DNA of 53,410 bases from Chloroflexota bacterium (GCA_020628815.1 JAHDEN010000016.1:1-53410), one strand, 5' to 3'. Positions 42,193 to 51,125 are shown, counted from the stretch's first letter. The notes: generated by a model not told the origin, from the letters alone. Numbers and translations: made by a program.

Positions 42193-42351
42193 AAATTTTT
42201 AGCCTAGAAAATTTCTTTGGGAAGGGGAAGATTCCGGATGCAGGTATTTTAGTCGCAGGCAGTAGGGGAAACAACTTTGTAAGAAGGATTAAGGGAAAAT
42301 GGAGGCTAGAAGCTGATTAAGGCGTTTTTGTTATTAGGCTGGTAGGGGAAA

Positions 42352-43038
42352 TTACACGTTGTCAGTCACAATCAGCATTCGGTCGCCGCCTGGCAAAAAC
42401 TCGTACCCGACTTTTTCAAGCCGCACCCGATACCCGGCATCACGCAGGCCGCTGATGGTTGGCATCACGTGGCGAGACAAAACGGCACCGTTTTCGAGCA
42501 GAGGGAATACCCGAACCTCTTTGGCAACCCGCGCCATTTCAATAATTGAATTGATGTGGAACTGTGAGGTCATGTGGGTGGTGCTGGTAAACAGATAGTG
42601 AGAACAAACGGCTAAATCAAATTGGTCACTAACCAAGGGGATGATGGGCAGGTCACCGGGAATATAGCGGCCTTCCATTTTGCCCCAATCTAAGTCGGCT
42701 AAAAATTCGTACATGGCGCTCAGCCGCATCCGGCCGAGTTTGTGGACCGATTTTAGATTTTTCCAGATAAACAGGCTCTTTTTGCGGTGGAAGGACTCCA
42801 TCGCTTCTGGATAAGTTTGATCGATCAGTTTGCGAATCTGCTCTTTGCTAAATTGGTACAAAGGATCAACCGAAACCACGTTTCCCCCGCGCTGGGTGAG
42901 CTCGCTGTTGAAAGAAGAAGGTCCGTCAGAACAGCCTAAAATCTTTCCGCTCAGATCATTGTCGGTGAGCGAAAACATCCCTAGATATTCTTCAAAAGTT
43001 CTGCCCCAAGGGGTGTAGATGTCGGTGTTTGTTTGCAT
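42352..43038 (-). CDS. SAM-dependent methyltransferase-like protein
   Basis: This 228-residue protein has a methyltransferase-like topology, but its glycine-rich motif is unusual: KILGCSDGPSSFNSELTQRGG in place of GxGxG. NVVSVDPLY supplies the acidic residue after strand 2, and FDLAVCSHYLFT the strand-4 region. The C-terminus has EFLPGGDRMLIVTDN. Close relatives are common as hypothetical proteins, and the substrate is unknown. I chose the ATG at 43036-43038 (MQTNTDIYTPWGR), because the 37 residues before it look non-coding and the family begins with the WGR/EEYLGMFSL region. It is divergent from the M20 peptidase gene. Confidence 0.68.
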   Translation of the reverse strand: MQTNTDIYTPWGRTFEEYLGMFSLTDNDLSGKILGCSDGPSSFNSELTQRGGNVVSVDPLYQFSKEQIRKLIDQTYPEAMESFHRKKSLFIWKNLKSVHKLGRMRLSAMYEFLADLDWGKMEGRYIPGDLPIIPLVSDQFDLAVCSHYLFTSTTHMTSQFHINSIIEMARVAKEVRVFPLLENGAVLSRHVMPTISGLRDAGYRVRLEKVGYEFLPGGDRMLIVTDNV

Positions 43039-43192
43039 AGTTAAATTTAAACAGATCGGGTCGTATTTGGGAATGAACAGTTGGCCCCATGACGGTGGGG
43101 GGAAAAGGAGCTTAGTACTAATCTGATAGGGACATTTATAAAAATTCACGCCTTTTTGCGTTTAAATCAATTTGGCTTACTATTCAAAAACT

Positions 43193-44500
43193 ATGATTTT
43201 GTCACCTTTAGAAATTGCCCAGAGCCTCGTACAGTTTGATACAACCAATCCCCCCGGAAATGAGATTTTATGCATTGAGTATTTGGACGATTTGCTGACG
43301 GAAGCGGGGTTTGAAACGACTCTTTTGGCCCGCGATGAAAATCGGCCGAATTTGATCACCCGTTTAAAAGGACGGGGAGAAGCACCGCCGATGCTGTTTC
43401 AGGGTCATGTTGACGTTGTGACAACTGAAGGTCAGGCGTGGTCAGAGTTGCCGTTTCAAGGGGTGATCAAAGATGGCTTTTTGTGGGGGCGCGGCACGCT
43501 GGATATGAAGGGTGCGGTCGCTATGATGGTCAGTTCAATCATGATGGCGAAAGAGCAGGGGATTGAACCGGCCGGAGACATTGTGCTGTGTGTGCTGGCC
43601 GATGAGGAGAACGGAGCTGATTGGGGTGCCAAGTGGCTGGTTGAAAATCACGCTGATCAGTTTGAAGGGATCAAATATGGAATTAGCGAATTTGGTGGGA
43701 CCAATATGCAAATGGGGGGCAAAACGGTTTTCCCGATTCAAATTGCGGAAAAACGGGGTCTGCAATTAAGTGCCAAAATGCGCGGCAGTGCTGGGCATGG
43801 CTCCGGCGTGTATCGCAATACGACCATGGGGCGCACCGGCCGCCTGTTGGACCAGCTCGACAACTTGCAGATGCCCATTCACATCACCCCGGCCGTGCGG
43901 GAAATGTTGAGCGCCATTGCTGACAATCTAGATTTCCCGGCAAACTTTATTTTGCGCCGTTTGCTAAACCCTGTGACCGCCAACGCGGCACTCAAAGCGA
44001 TGGGAGGGAGTGGGTCATTTATTGAGCCGCTTTTAAAGCATACGGTTAACCCCACAATTATTAATGGGGGAATCAAATCGAACGTGATCCCAAGCGAAAT
44101 CGATTTGCAATTTGATGTGCGATTGTTGCCAGGCTTTACGGCCGATCAGTTTTTAACCGAGTTAAAAGACCAGCTTGATACTGATGCTGAATTTAGTTTT
44201 GTAGACGATCAGCCGATCATGCCGGCCGAACCGGATATGGGATTGTTTTCGCTCTTGGCTGAAATTATCGAAGAAAAGCAGCCGGACGGAAAAGTTGTGC
44301 CGATGGTGCTCCCGGCGGCGACAGATGCCCGTTACTTTGCGTCGTTAGGCATCCAAACGTATGGGTTTACCCCCATGGTGTTGCCAGAAGGGCTCGATTT
44401 AGGCACGTTGGTGCATGGCCCCGACGAGCGGATTCCGGTAGATGCACCGGAATATGGCGCCAAAATGATGTTGGAACTGATAAAAAGGTATAAGGGCTAA
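43193..44500 (+). CDS. M20 family metallopeptidase (ArgE/DapE-like)
   Basis: This is a 435-residue zinc-dependent amidohydrolase of the M20/ArgE-DapE-ACY1 group, which removes acyl groups from amino acids or cleaves dipeptides. Zn ligands and catalytic residues seen: FQGHVDVV (His, Asp), WGRGTLDMKGAVA (bridging Asp), ADEENGADWGAKW (catalytic Glu, Zn Glu), and the late HGPDER (His). The dimerisation lid (about 190-320) with RGSAGHGSGVYRNTTMGR is present. I chose the ATG at 43193 (MILSPLEIAQSLV); an in-frame TTG 21 bp earlier is less likely. Substrate unknown. It is followed by the four-hairpin cluster. Confidence 0.93.
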   Translation: MILSPLEIAQSLVQFDTTNPPGNEILCIEYLDDLLTEAGFETTLLARDENRPNLITRLKGRGEAPPMLFQGHVDVVTTEGQAWSELPFQGVIKDGFLWGRGTLDMKGAVAMMVSSIMMAKEQGIEPAGDIVLCVLADEENGADWGAKWLVENHADQFEGIKYGISEFGGTNMQMGGKTVFPIQIAEKRGLQLSAKMRGSAGHGSGVYRNTTMGRTGRLLDQLDNLQMPIHITPAVREMLSAIADNLDFPANFILRRLLNPVTANAALKAMGGSGSFIEPLLKHTVNPTIINGGIKSNVIPSEIDLQFDVRLLPGFTADQFLTELKDQLDTDAEFSFVDDQPIMPAEPDMGLFSLLAEIIEEKQPDGKVVPMVLPAATDARYFASLGIQTYGFTPMVLPEGLDLGTLVHGPDERIPVDAPEYGAKMMLELIKRYKG

Positions 44501-44552
44501 CATTTTTTTAGCCTCTTTTTAGCCCCATTGGTATCAACTTAAGCCATTTTTC

Positions 44553-44662
44553 CGAGGGCTCAAGCCCTCGCTTAAGACAAGAAACCTGATCAATCAGGTT
44601 GAAATGTCCGCGAGAGCCCGATTTATCGGGCTTCTTATTTGAACCGCAGGATTGATCCTGCG
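44553..44662 (+). repeat. Cluster of four 18-nt hairpins (8-bp arms, 2-nt loops)
   Basis: Four palindromes follow one another: CGAGGGCT-ca-AGCCCTCG (44553-44570), AACCTGAT-ca-ATCAGGTT (44583-44600), AGCCCGAT-tt-ATCGGGCT (44615-44632) and CGCAGGAT-tg-ATCCTGCG (44645-44662). Arms and loops have equal lengths but different sequences, and gaps are about 12-14 nt. A further pairing, CTTAAGC with GCTTAAG, surrounds the first. The cluster lies between the M20 gene and the GFA gene. The third hairpin is followed by TTCTTATTT and could terminate transcription; the others have no U-run. Confidence 0.85.
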
Positions 44663-44716
44663 AGATTGAGCAGTTTTTTATCGATAAGCCATTATCCCTT
44701 GAAATTGGAGACTCCC

Positions 44717-45106
44717 ATGACTGTAAAAGCAAACTGCCACTGTGGCGCTGTGCAAATTGAAATGAATGAAGCACCGGATGCTTTGCTGGAATGTAACTGC
44801 TCTGTGTGCGGCCGGTATGGTGTTAAATGGGCCTATTACACGCAGGATCAGGTGAAAATTATCGCAGACAAAGATGCGTTTGATTTTTACATTTGGGGCG
44901 ATCGCACCACCAACTTCAATTTTTGTAAAACGTGTGGATGCCTGACCCATTACACAGCGGCCGAGGGGGAAGAGTCAGATCGTGTGGCGGTCAACGGGCG
45001 AATGCTAGCTGATCGTAAGCTGCTAGACGCTTTGCCGATGCGCTATTTTGACGGCCGGGATAGTTGGCAAATGGTAGATAAGCTGCCTGTAGACCACCCA
45101 GATTGA
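44717..45106 (+). CDS. GFA family (CENP-V/GFA fold) zinc protein
   Basis: This is a 129-residue protein of the glutathione-dependent formaldehyde-activating (GFA) fold. The cysteine patterns for two zinc sites are present: NCHCGAVQIE, LECNCSVCGRYG and FCKTCGCLTHY. GFA enzymes speed the addition of formaldehyde to glutathione. Many members, probably including this one, have other or unknown roles, since glutathione is rare in Chloroflexota. The ATG at 44717 is fixed by GGAG 9 nt upstream and by the family start (MTVKANCHCGAV). An ATG 26 codons earlier lies in the hairpin cluster's shadow and is unlikely. Confidence 0.9.
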   Translation: MTVKANCHCGAVQIEMNEAPDALLECNCSVCGRYGVKWAYYTQDQVKIIADKDAFDFYIWGDRTTNFNFCKTCGCLTHYTAAEGEESDRVAVNGRMLADRKLLDALPMRYFDGRDSWQMVDKLPVDHPD

Positions 45107-45129
45107 TAATTGGCAATTGAGAATTATGC

Positions 45130-45588
45130 CTACTCGGTTGGTTGAACCGTGATGCCGAATTGCTCCAAAACGTCTCCCTGTGCCTGCCACATCGCCGCTT
45201 TTTCCTCTGGGTCACCATGATCATGGCCCAACAAATGTAGCACCCCATGGGCGATGAGCAGCGCCATCTCATCGTCTAGGCTGTGTTGCCCCGCCTGTGC
45301 CTGCCGCTCGGCCGTTTCATGCGAAATCGCAATATCCCCCAAATAGAGTTTGCCGTCGGGCCACGTGGTTCCATCTTCAAAGCTGAGCACGTCGGTCGGT
45401 TTGTCTTCACCCCTGTAGCTGCTGTTTAGCTGCTGCAGCTGCGCGTCATCTGTTATCAGGATGGTGAGCACCGCTTCGGCCGTGATTTGCTGCTGCTTTA
45501 GGGTTGCCGTCGCGATCTTGGTGATCAACGGCTCCAGAGCCGCCGCATCCCCCAATGTGATTTGTTGTTCTATATGATAGGTTGCCAT
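45130..45588 (-). CDS. ybeY: rRNA maturation endoribonuclease YbeY
   Basis: YbeY is a zinc-dependent single-strand endoribonuclease needed for 16S rRNA 3'-end maturation and ribosome quality control. This 152-residue copy has the family's metal motif HGVLHLLGHDHGD (HGxLHLxGxDH) near the C-terminus, and SYRGEDKPTDVLSF in the middle, both diagnostic. Length is normal. It follows pgpH with no gap (TAA then ATG), so the two are translationally coupled, an order often seen in Gram-positives and Chloroflexota with yqeY or phoH nearby. Confidence 0.95.
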   Translation of the reverse strand: MATYHIEQQITLGDAAALEPLITKIATATLKQQQITAEAVLTILITDDAQLQQLNSSYRGEDKPTDVLSFEDGTTWPDGKLYLGDIAISHETAERQAQAGQHSLDDEMALLIAHGVLHLLGHDHGDPEEKAAMWQAQGDVLEQFGITVQPTE

Positions 45589-47841
45589 TTATGGTTCTGA
45601 TCGGCCGGGGACCGATTCAAGTGGTTGTTCTTCTTGTTTATTTGCCGAATTGCCGTTGGTTGGCACTGCAACATCTTGGTTGGGTGCCAGCAACGGGGTT
45701 GGCTGTAGCGGAACGTCTAGGACGGCCGCTTCCGGTTCTTCTTGTGCATCCCCATCTTTTAGCTCATTGTTCCCCGGATACTTAACCCGAATATGGAAGC
45801 GCCCTTTCAGCGTCTCGATAAACGATTCACGAATTTCTTCTAAGTCTCCCATAGTTAAGCCGGAACGGTTGAGTTGACCCGCTTTCATATGGTCGTCTAC
45901 AAATTTGTTTACCAGCTTTTCAATCTCTTGTTCAGTTTCTGGTTGGATGGCGCTCGAAGCCGCCTCAACAGTGTCCGCCAGCAAAACAATCCCGGTTTCT
46001 CTGGAGCGGGGGCGTGGCCCTTGATACCGGAAAAGGTCAATGTCTACTTCGTCTTCATTGTCTTCACCCGCCAGCTGTTTGGCCCGTTCATAAAAGAAGC
46101 GAACAACGCCCCGGCCGTGGTGCTCTGCGATAAAACTTTGAATTTGAACCGGTAAACGGGCCTTTTTTGCCTTTTCGAGTCCGCTCGTCACGTGGCTCAA
46201 AATAATTTCTGCACTCATGTAGGGAGAAATTGAATCGTGGGGATTTCCGCCCGCTTGATTTTCAGAGAAAAACTGCGGCCGATCCATTTTCCCAATGTCG
46301 TGATAAAACGCCCCAACGCGCACCAACGTGCCGTTGGCTTCGATTCTTTCGGCCGCCTGTTCTGCCAAATTGGCAACCATAATGCTGTGATGATAGGTTC
46401 CAGGAGCCTTGCGTAATAGCTCTTGTAGTAGCGGATGATCAAGCCGAGAAAGGTCTTGCAGTTGTACAACTGTAATCACCCCAAACAGGCCGACCAAAAA
46501 GAAGCCCGCAATGGTGACAAACGGGGAAAGTAAAAGCCCGTTGATTAAACCCATTAAAAGATCAATGGACAGATCCCCGGCTTCTAAAATTGGCCCTAAA
46601 TTAAAAATTAAAATGATGGCTAGATTGCCAATAATCGAAAGGGTTCCGGCGCGGAAATAAGAGGCAAAACGATGTGGGTCCCGCAGGGTCATGACGGCGA
46701 TGATGCTGCTGATGCCGGTGTACAAAACCGGTTCTAAAGTTCGACCAGACATGTAGCCAGCCAGCATGGCAACGACAAACATCACCATCACGCTCAACCG
46801 TGGCTGAATGACCATGCTCAACAACATCGCCAGCCCGGCCGCTGGGAACAGGTAGATCAGATCATAAAATATTGTGACCCGGGCCACCGCCGTAAACACA
46901 AGGATCAAAAATAGGAGCAGGATCAAATAACGGGGTGTAAAAATCTCCTCGTTCATGAACCGCCACCAGTAAATCATTAAGATCAAGGCGCACAGGGTAG
47001 AGACAAGCACGGCCGAGGCAATTCTGAACCAATCGGTCTGATCCTGTTGTAAAAGCCCCAATCTTTCTAATGCTTCAATGTCTTCAGCCTGTACAATTTC
47101 TCCTACCCGCACAACCGACTGCCCCTGTGTGTAGACTTGCTGGACCGGCTCTACCCCGTTGGCTGCCTCTTCCTGTGCCAGCCTTGTTGCCTCTTCGTCT
47201 AAAAAGACATTGGGGACAATAAACTGAGGGGCCATTACCTGCACAATCTGCTCTTGATCCTGATTCAGATCAAAGCTGATCTGCGATCGGGCGTCTCTTT
47301 TGGCATTAGCCAGCTGCTCCGGCCGGATGGTTTGCAGCATGACGGACGAAATTTGATCGAGCGTTTCGTTGCGTGCAGCGATAAATTCTTCTTGCGATAG
47401 CCCCAACATGAGCGAGGCGGTTTCGGCCGAAATGTCTAAACTTTCAATTGATTGCAGATAATCTAGTTTGGTGATGTCTGACGCGAGTGAATCACTGCGG
47501 ACTACTTCGACATACCGGAAAACTTCGCGTGCTTGGTTCCCCTGTTGCCGCCCCACACCACGATCTAAAGTCGTGTAGATATAGATGCCTGAAACAACTT
47601 GCTCTCGCTCGGCCAATGTCAACATGTCGCTAACATAGTTGATCGAGCGGGGGGCGATAATTGTCTGAGATGCACGATCCCCAACTTCTAATGCAACTTG
47701 ATCCCGCTGGTTGAAGCTAATGCCGGTAATAATCGACAGCCCAAGGGCCAGCCCTGCAAAGAAGACCAGTAGGCTCATCTGACTTATAATTTGGGCGAGT
47801 GGTTTCGCCTTATTTTCTAACTCTAGTGAAGAATCACGCAT
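45589..47841 (-). CDS. pgpH: 7TM-HD domain c-di-AMP phosphodiesterase-like protein (PgpH/YqfF)
   Basis: This 750-residue membrane protein belongs to the 7TMR-HD family; PgpH of Listeria degrades c-di-AMP. Domains: an N-terminal TM (about 20-42), an extracytoplasmic 7TMR-HDED region (about 50-270), about seven TM helices (275-480), and a cytoplasmic HD domain with TYHHSIMVANLAEQAAERI, VGAFYHDIGKMDRP (HDIG), NPHDSISP and FIAEHHG. Metal ligands are complete, so it is probably active. It ends in an acidic, P/E-rich tail (about 700-750). The ATG at 47841 precedes the first TM. It lies upstream of ybeY and downstream of yqeY; all point the same way, but a 46-bp spacer separates it from yqeY. Confidence 0.92.
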   Translation of the reverse strand: MRDSSLELENKAKPLAQIISQMSLLVFFAGLALGLSIITGISFNQRDQVALEVGDRASQTIIAPRSINYVSDMLTLAEREQVVSGIYIYTTLDRGVGRQQGNQAREVFRYVEVVRSDSLASDITKLDYLQSIESLDISAETASLMLGLSQEEFIAARNETLDQISSVMLQTIRPEQLANAKRDARSQISFDLNQDQEQIVQVMAPQFIVPNVFLDEEATRLAQEEAANGVEPVQQVYTQGQSVVRVGEIVQAEDIEALERLGLLQQDQTDWFRIASAVLVSTLCALILMIYWWRFMNEEIFTPRYLILLLFLILVFTAVARVTIFYDLIYLFPAAGLAMLLSMVIQPRLSVMVMFVVAMLAGYMSGRTLEPVLYTGISSIIAVMTLRDPHRFASYFRAGTLSIIGNLAIILIFNLGPILEAGDLSIDLLMGLINGLLLSPFVTIAGFFLVGLFGVITVVQLQDLSRLDHPLLQELLRKAPGTYHHSIMVANLAEQAAERIEANGTLVRVGAFYHDIGKMDRPQFFSENQAGGNPHDSISPYMSAEIILSHVTSGLEKAKKARLPVQIQSFIAEHHGRGVVRFFYERAKQLAGEDNEDEVDIDLFRYQGPRPRSRETGIVLLADTVEAASSAIQPETEQEIEKLVNKFVDDHMKAGQLNRSGLTMGDLEEIRESFIETLKGRFHIRVKYPGNNELKDGDAQEEPEAAVLDVPLQPTPLLAPNQDVAVPTNGNSANKQEEQPLESVPGRSEP

Positions 47842-47887
47842 TAATTAGTGCCAACGGCTGAGTCAGGGTTATCAAGATAACCGGCCG

Positions 47888-48337
47888 TTAGCTTAAAAGG
47901 TCACGCACGATCTGACTAACCAATTTACCATCGGCCGGTCCCATCGCCTTGAGCTTGGGCAATAACTTGCCCATAACCGCCCCCATCATTTTGGGGCTAT
48001 CGGCTCCTGTTTCACCGATCACCTCTTTGGCAACCGCTTCAATCTCTTCACGGCCAAGCATCTGGGGCAGATACTTTTCGATGACAGCCAGTTCAACTTT
48101 TTCAGGGTCAGCCAGATCGCTACGATCCGCTTTTTCGTATTCGCTAATACTTTCCCGACGTTGTTTGGCCTGTTTCATCAGGACCGCTTCTAATCCAGCC
48201 TCGTCTAAAGCTTTGCCTCCATCCACTTCAATTTGCTTGATGGCCGCATTAATTAAGCGCAATGTGTCGCGCGTATTTGTATCTTTACTTTTCATGGCCG
48301 TTTTTAAATCGGCCGAAATCTCTTCACGAATTCCCAT
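47888..48337 (-). CDS. yqeY: GatB/YqeY domain-containing protein
   Basis: This 149-residue YqeY protein resembles the C-terminal tail domain of GatB, and YqeY proteins are thought to bind tRNA or help amidation. Seen: MGIREEISADLKTAMKSKD, RDTLRLINAAIKQIEVDG, RRESISEYEKADRSDLA, EKYLPQMLGREEIEA and MMGAVMGKLLPKLKAMGPADGKLVS, all typical. The ATG at 48335-48337 is fixed by GGAG 12 nt upstream and the family start. An ATG 28 codons earlier has no support. It lies first in the yqeY-pgpH-ybeY run. Confidence 0.94.
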   Translation of the reverse strand: MGIREEISADLKTAMKSKDTNTRDTLRLINAAIKQIEVDGGKALDEAGLEAVLMKQAKQRRESISEYEKADRSDLADPEKVELAVIEKYLPQMLGREEIEAVAKEVIGETGADSPKMMGAVMGKLLPKLKAMGPADGKLVSQIVRDLLS

Positions 48338-48508
48338 TATTTTTCTCCAATGAGTGGGCATTTTACCAAAAAATAGGTGACAACGGTGTGGTAAATGTAG
48401 CCCCTTAGGAATGTGGCGCAAATAAATGTTGATTTAAATGCTTTATTCCTACTTAGCTATAGCAAAAATGGCGCAAGGAAATTTCTGTTAAGACTTACGC
48501 AAAATGGT

Positions 48509-48528
48509 TTGTAGGGATGCTCCTACAA
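48509..48528 (-). terminator. Short hairpin after the methyltransferase gene
   Basis: TTGTAGG, a 6-nt loop and CCTACAA (48509-48515 and 48522-48528) form a hairpin 5 bp after the stop at 48534. No strong U-run follows. It could be a terminator or one of the dispersed 'gtagg...cctac' palindromes common in bacteria. Confidence 0.45.
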
Positions 48529-48533
48529 GCGAT

Positions 48534-49256
48534 TTACCTTTTGACCATCAGTGAATAGAGGGATAAGTCACGCTCTTTCCCATCTTCAAGGTATTGCTCT
48601 GTGATGGTTAACCCGGCATTGCTGGCTAGCTCGGCCGTTTGTTGCCGGTCAACCATGCAACAATAACGATAGCCTAATCCACCACGGTTCCATGTTAACA
48701 GGTAATCACCCGGCTCAACATCAGTTTCATTCAAGCCGATGGTGTCCCAGTCGACTATTTTACGTTTTTGCCGCTCGTTAGTCGCAAATTGCCAAGTAGA
48801 CATCATAAGCATGCCGTTCGGTTTTAGATGGGCGGCCAACTCAATCACAATCGCTTGGCGCCGCTTTTTTTGTGGGATATGGTGCATCACCGCATGGTGG
48901 GTGATCAGATCAAAGGTCGGATATCCATCAAGAAAATTTGGTTCTCGCAGATCCACCTGTTTAAACCGGACAGGCTCTGGCAACTGTTCAAATTGCTCGG
49001 CCGCTTGTGCCAAAAGCCCCGCGCTAAAATCGATCCCAAGATAGCTGTTTAACGTTCCGGCCTGTGACATAAACTCAGAAAACCGGCCGTTGCCACAGCC
49101 CGCATCTAGCACATCAAGTTTGCCCGGTGGGAAATGGGGCAGAGCCTTGTGAAATCCGTGCATCTGAACTTGACGCGTGCGGTTGAAAGCTGGGGCAACC
49201 TGATCGTAAAATTTTTGATTCAAATCAAAAAGTTGATGGGCGATTTCGTCTTTCAT
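48534..49256 (-). CDS. Class I SAM-dependent methyltransferase
   Basis: This 240-residue protein has clear SAM-binding motifs: LDVLDAGCGNGRFSEFM (motif I), YLGIDFSAGLLAQA (motif post-I), FDLITHHAVMHHI (motif II region) and HLKPNGMLMMSTWQF (motif III), as in methyltransferases of the type 11/12 folds. The conserved-looking middle region WNRGGLGYRYCCMVD may form the substrate pocket. The substrate is not clear. It is the last gene of a small unit with the 69-residue protein upstream (29-bp gap) and is followed by a short hairpin. Confidence 0.86.
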   Translation of the reverse strand: MKDEIAHQLFDLNQKFYDQVAPAFNRTRQVQMHGFHKALPHFPPGKLDVLDAGCGNGRFSEFMSQAGTLNSYLGIDFSAGLLAQAAEQFEQLPEPVRFKQVDLREPNFLDGYPTFDLITHHAVMHHIPQKKRRQAIVIELAAHLKPNGMLMMSTWQFATNERQKRKIVDWDTIGLNETDVEPGDYLLTWNRGGLGYRYCCMVDRQQTAELASNAGLTITEQYLEDGKERDLSLYSLMVKR

Positions 49257-49285
49257 TTTTATGAAGATAAAGAGGGAGGCTTGCT

Positions 49286-49495
49286 CTAAAGCGACGCTTT
49301 GGGGGTAGGTTCTTGTTCAAAAATGCGAATGCGCTGGCCGTTGGTGACAAACCATTCGCGGCCGTCGAGGGTTTTGACCCACACAGCCGGATGCTGATGG
49401 CGCACAATGACGCCCGGTATCCATAAATCAATCCGTTCGAACCAAATCTCAACCGGCTGATTGATAGGGAATTTTTCAGTGAGTCGTTTTGACAT
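49286..49495 (-). CDS. Small SH3-like hypothetical protein
   Basis: This 69-residue protein (MSKRLTEKFPINQPVEIWFE) is rich in strands and aromatic residues: WIPGVIVRHQHPAVWVKTLDG, EWFVTNGQRIRIF. The pattern of a short strand followed by G-x-V-x-x-x-x-P-A-V-W-V looks like a small SH3-like or KOW-like barrel. I do not recognise the family. I start at the ATG at 49493-49495. It lies 29 bp before the methyltransferase gene on the same strand, so they may be one unit. A rival frame over the same DNA encodes a 92-residue basic polypeptide with no fold signs; I prefer this one. Confidence 0.5.
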   Translation of the reverse strand: MSKRLTEKFPINQPVEIWFERIDLWIPGVIVRHQHPAVWVKTLDGREWFVTNGQRIRIFEQEPTPKASL

Positions 49496-49813
49496 GCCGT
49501 CAAAAATTATCGCATGGTTCCAAATGGCACACAAGAGAAGATACAGGGTGCTTATAGAAATAGGACCTTAAAACGGAGCAGCTATTTATTGTTCCCCCCT
49601 TATCACTGTGCAACTTGGGGATTAACCTCGGTTAATCTACAGTTTAATTGATGGTTTTGGGTTGTTGAATCTATATTAAAACACAGTTTAACTTATGCCG
49701 TAGGTGATCGAATTCTAAATCGCTATAGTTCTGCACAGATTGCGAAACAGCCAAATGGTTGGGCTGTTTGAACGCATAAAGAAAATTATTAGCAGAGGTT
49801 TGGAAGAAAATAT
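49496..49813 (+). promoter_or_regulatory. Divergent promoter region with a leader hairpin for the solute-binding protein
   Basis: This 318-bp spacer lies between divergent genes. The hairpin AAACAGCC, 9-nt loop, GGCTGTTT (49745-49752 and 49762-49769) ends about 45 nt before the start codon, so it would lie in the mRNA leader. The SD is GGAAG, about 10 nt upstream of the ATG at 49814. I see no clear Fur box. No gene is present. Confidence 0.45.
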
Positions 49814-50890
49814 ATGAACGCTCAACGTACAAAAACATTTATGGGCCTGTTGGCCCTAATGGCTATTTTCCTTGTGGCATGTCAGCCTCAAGTTGTTACA
49901 GAGACTGTTATCGAAGAAGTGGAAGTAGTGAAAGAGGTTGAAGCTGATCCTGGCACGCTGGTGATCTACTCCGGCCGGTCTGAAAGTTTGGTTGGCCCCT
50001 TGATCGATCAGTTTCAAGCGGCAACCGGTATCGACGTTCAGGTTCGCTACGGCGGTACGGCTGAAATGGCTTCTACTATTCTAGAAGAAGGGGCCAATAG
50101 CCCGGCCGACGTCTTCTTTGCACAAGATCCTGGTGGTTTGGGCGCCATATCAGACGCTGGTTTGCTAGGGCAAATTCCGGCCGATATTTTTGAACAGGTT
50201 CAACCACGTTTCCAAAGTCCAGATGGGGATTGGGTCGGCATTTCCGGCCGGGCACGGGTGATTGTGTACAACACCGACGAAATCAATCCTGAAGATTTGC
50301 CAGAGACGATCGAAGGATTTACCGATCCAAAATGGAAAGGGAAAATCGGGTGGCCTCCAACCAATGGCTCATTCCAAGCGATGGTTACCGCCATGCGCAG
50401 CGAGTGGGGTGAAGAACGAACCCGTGCATGGTTAGAAGGCATCCAAGCCAATGAACCTATTGTATATGCCAAAAACACCCCAACGGTAGAAGCTGTGGGC
50501 GCTGGTGAAGTCCAAGTTGGCTTTGTAAACCACTATTATCTGTACCGCTTTATCGCCGAACAGGGTGAAGAGTTTGCAGCGCGCAACCACTTCTTGACCG
50601 GTGGCGGCCCCGGATCACTCATTATGGTTTCGGGTGCAGGCATTTTGGCCAATGGAGATAACCAAGACAATGCGCGTAAATTCATCAATTTCATGCTTTC
50701 AGCTCCAGGGCAACAATATTTCACCGGCCAAACGTATGAGTATCCGGTTATTGTCGAAGGTGTAAAAATCGAAGGATCGCAGCCTGGCTTAGAAGAGTAC
50801 GAATCAAATGCGATTGATATTCCGTTGAGTTCGATGTCTGATTTAGCAGGCACGGCCGCTCTACTTCAAGATCTTGGTATCTTAGAATAG
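49814..50890 (+). CDS. ABC-transporter solute-binding lipoprotein, iron(III)-type (family 1)
   Basis: This 358-residue lipoprotein binds a substrate outside the membrane for an ABC importer. The signal peptide ends in the lipobox LMAIFLVACQPQ, and Cys becomes lipid-anchored. The mature part LVIYSGRSESLVGPLIDQF, FFAQDPGGLGAISDAGLLG, LPETIEGFTDPKWKGKIGWPP, and the C-terminal HYYLYRFIAEQGEEFAARN is that of FbpA/FutA-type ferric-binding proteins, where neighbouring tyrosines coordinate iron. The double Tyr in NHYYLYRF fits this. No permease or ATPase gene follows; the next gene is unrelated, and a strong terminator closes it 52 bp on. It is therefore an orphan here. Metal specificity is inferred. 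Confidence 0.88.
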   Translation: MNAQRTKTFMGLLALMAIFLVACQPQVVTETVIEEVEVVKEVEADPGTLVIYSGRSESLVGPLIDQFQAATGIDVQVRYGGTAEMASTILEEGANSPADVFFAQDPGGLGAISDAGLLGQIPADIFEQVQPRFQSPDGDWVGISGRARVIVYNTDEINPEDLPETIEGFTDPKWKGKIGWPPTNGSFQAMVTAMRSEWGEERTRAWLEGIQANEPIVYAKNTPTVEAVGAGEVQVGFVNHYYLYRFIAEQGEEFAARNHFLTGGGPGSLIMVSGAGILANGDNQDNARKFINFMLSAPGQQYFTGQTYEYPVIVEGVKIEGSQPGLEEYESNAIDIPLSSMSDLAGTAALLQDLGILE

Positions 50891-50942
50891 CGATCACAAC
50901 CTTTAGTAAGATGCGTGGCTGACGATACTCCTGTCTGCGCAA

Positions 50943-50984
50943 CAAAAAGCAAAAGAGTCGCCAATCGGCGGCTTTTTTGCTTTT
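50943..50984 (+). terminator. Rho-independent terminator of the solute-binding protein gene
   Basis: AGTCGCC, loop AATC, GGCGGCT (50956-50973) is followed by TTTTTT. The flanking AAAAGC...GCTTTT extends the stem, so it could work in both directions. It lies 52 bp after the stop. Confidence 0.92.
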
Positions 50985-51125
50985 AGAGTGGGAACAACTG
51001 TCACTTGACTGCCACTCTGAATCAACAGAATCAGCATATTTTTCATGAAGAATTATTGCTTTAGAAAAGGGGGGTGTTAAAATTTTCAGACCATTTTCGA
51101 AGTTAAATCGAATTGGTTTGAATAT

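Noticed and set aside
49225..49503. 92-residue basic frame overlapping the small SH3-like protein
   Set aside because: It overlaps the methyltransferase start and lacks any fold pattern. The alternative frame has strand-rich conserved-looking residues.
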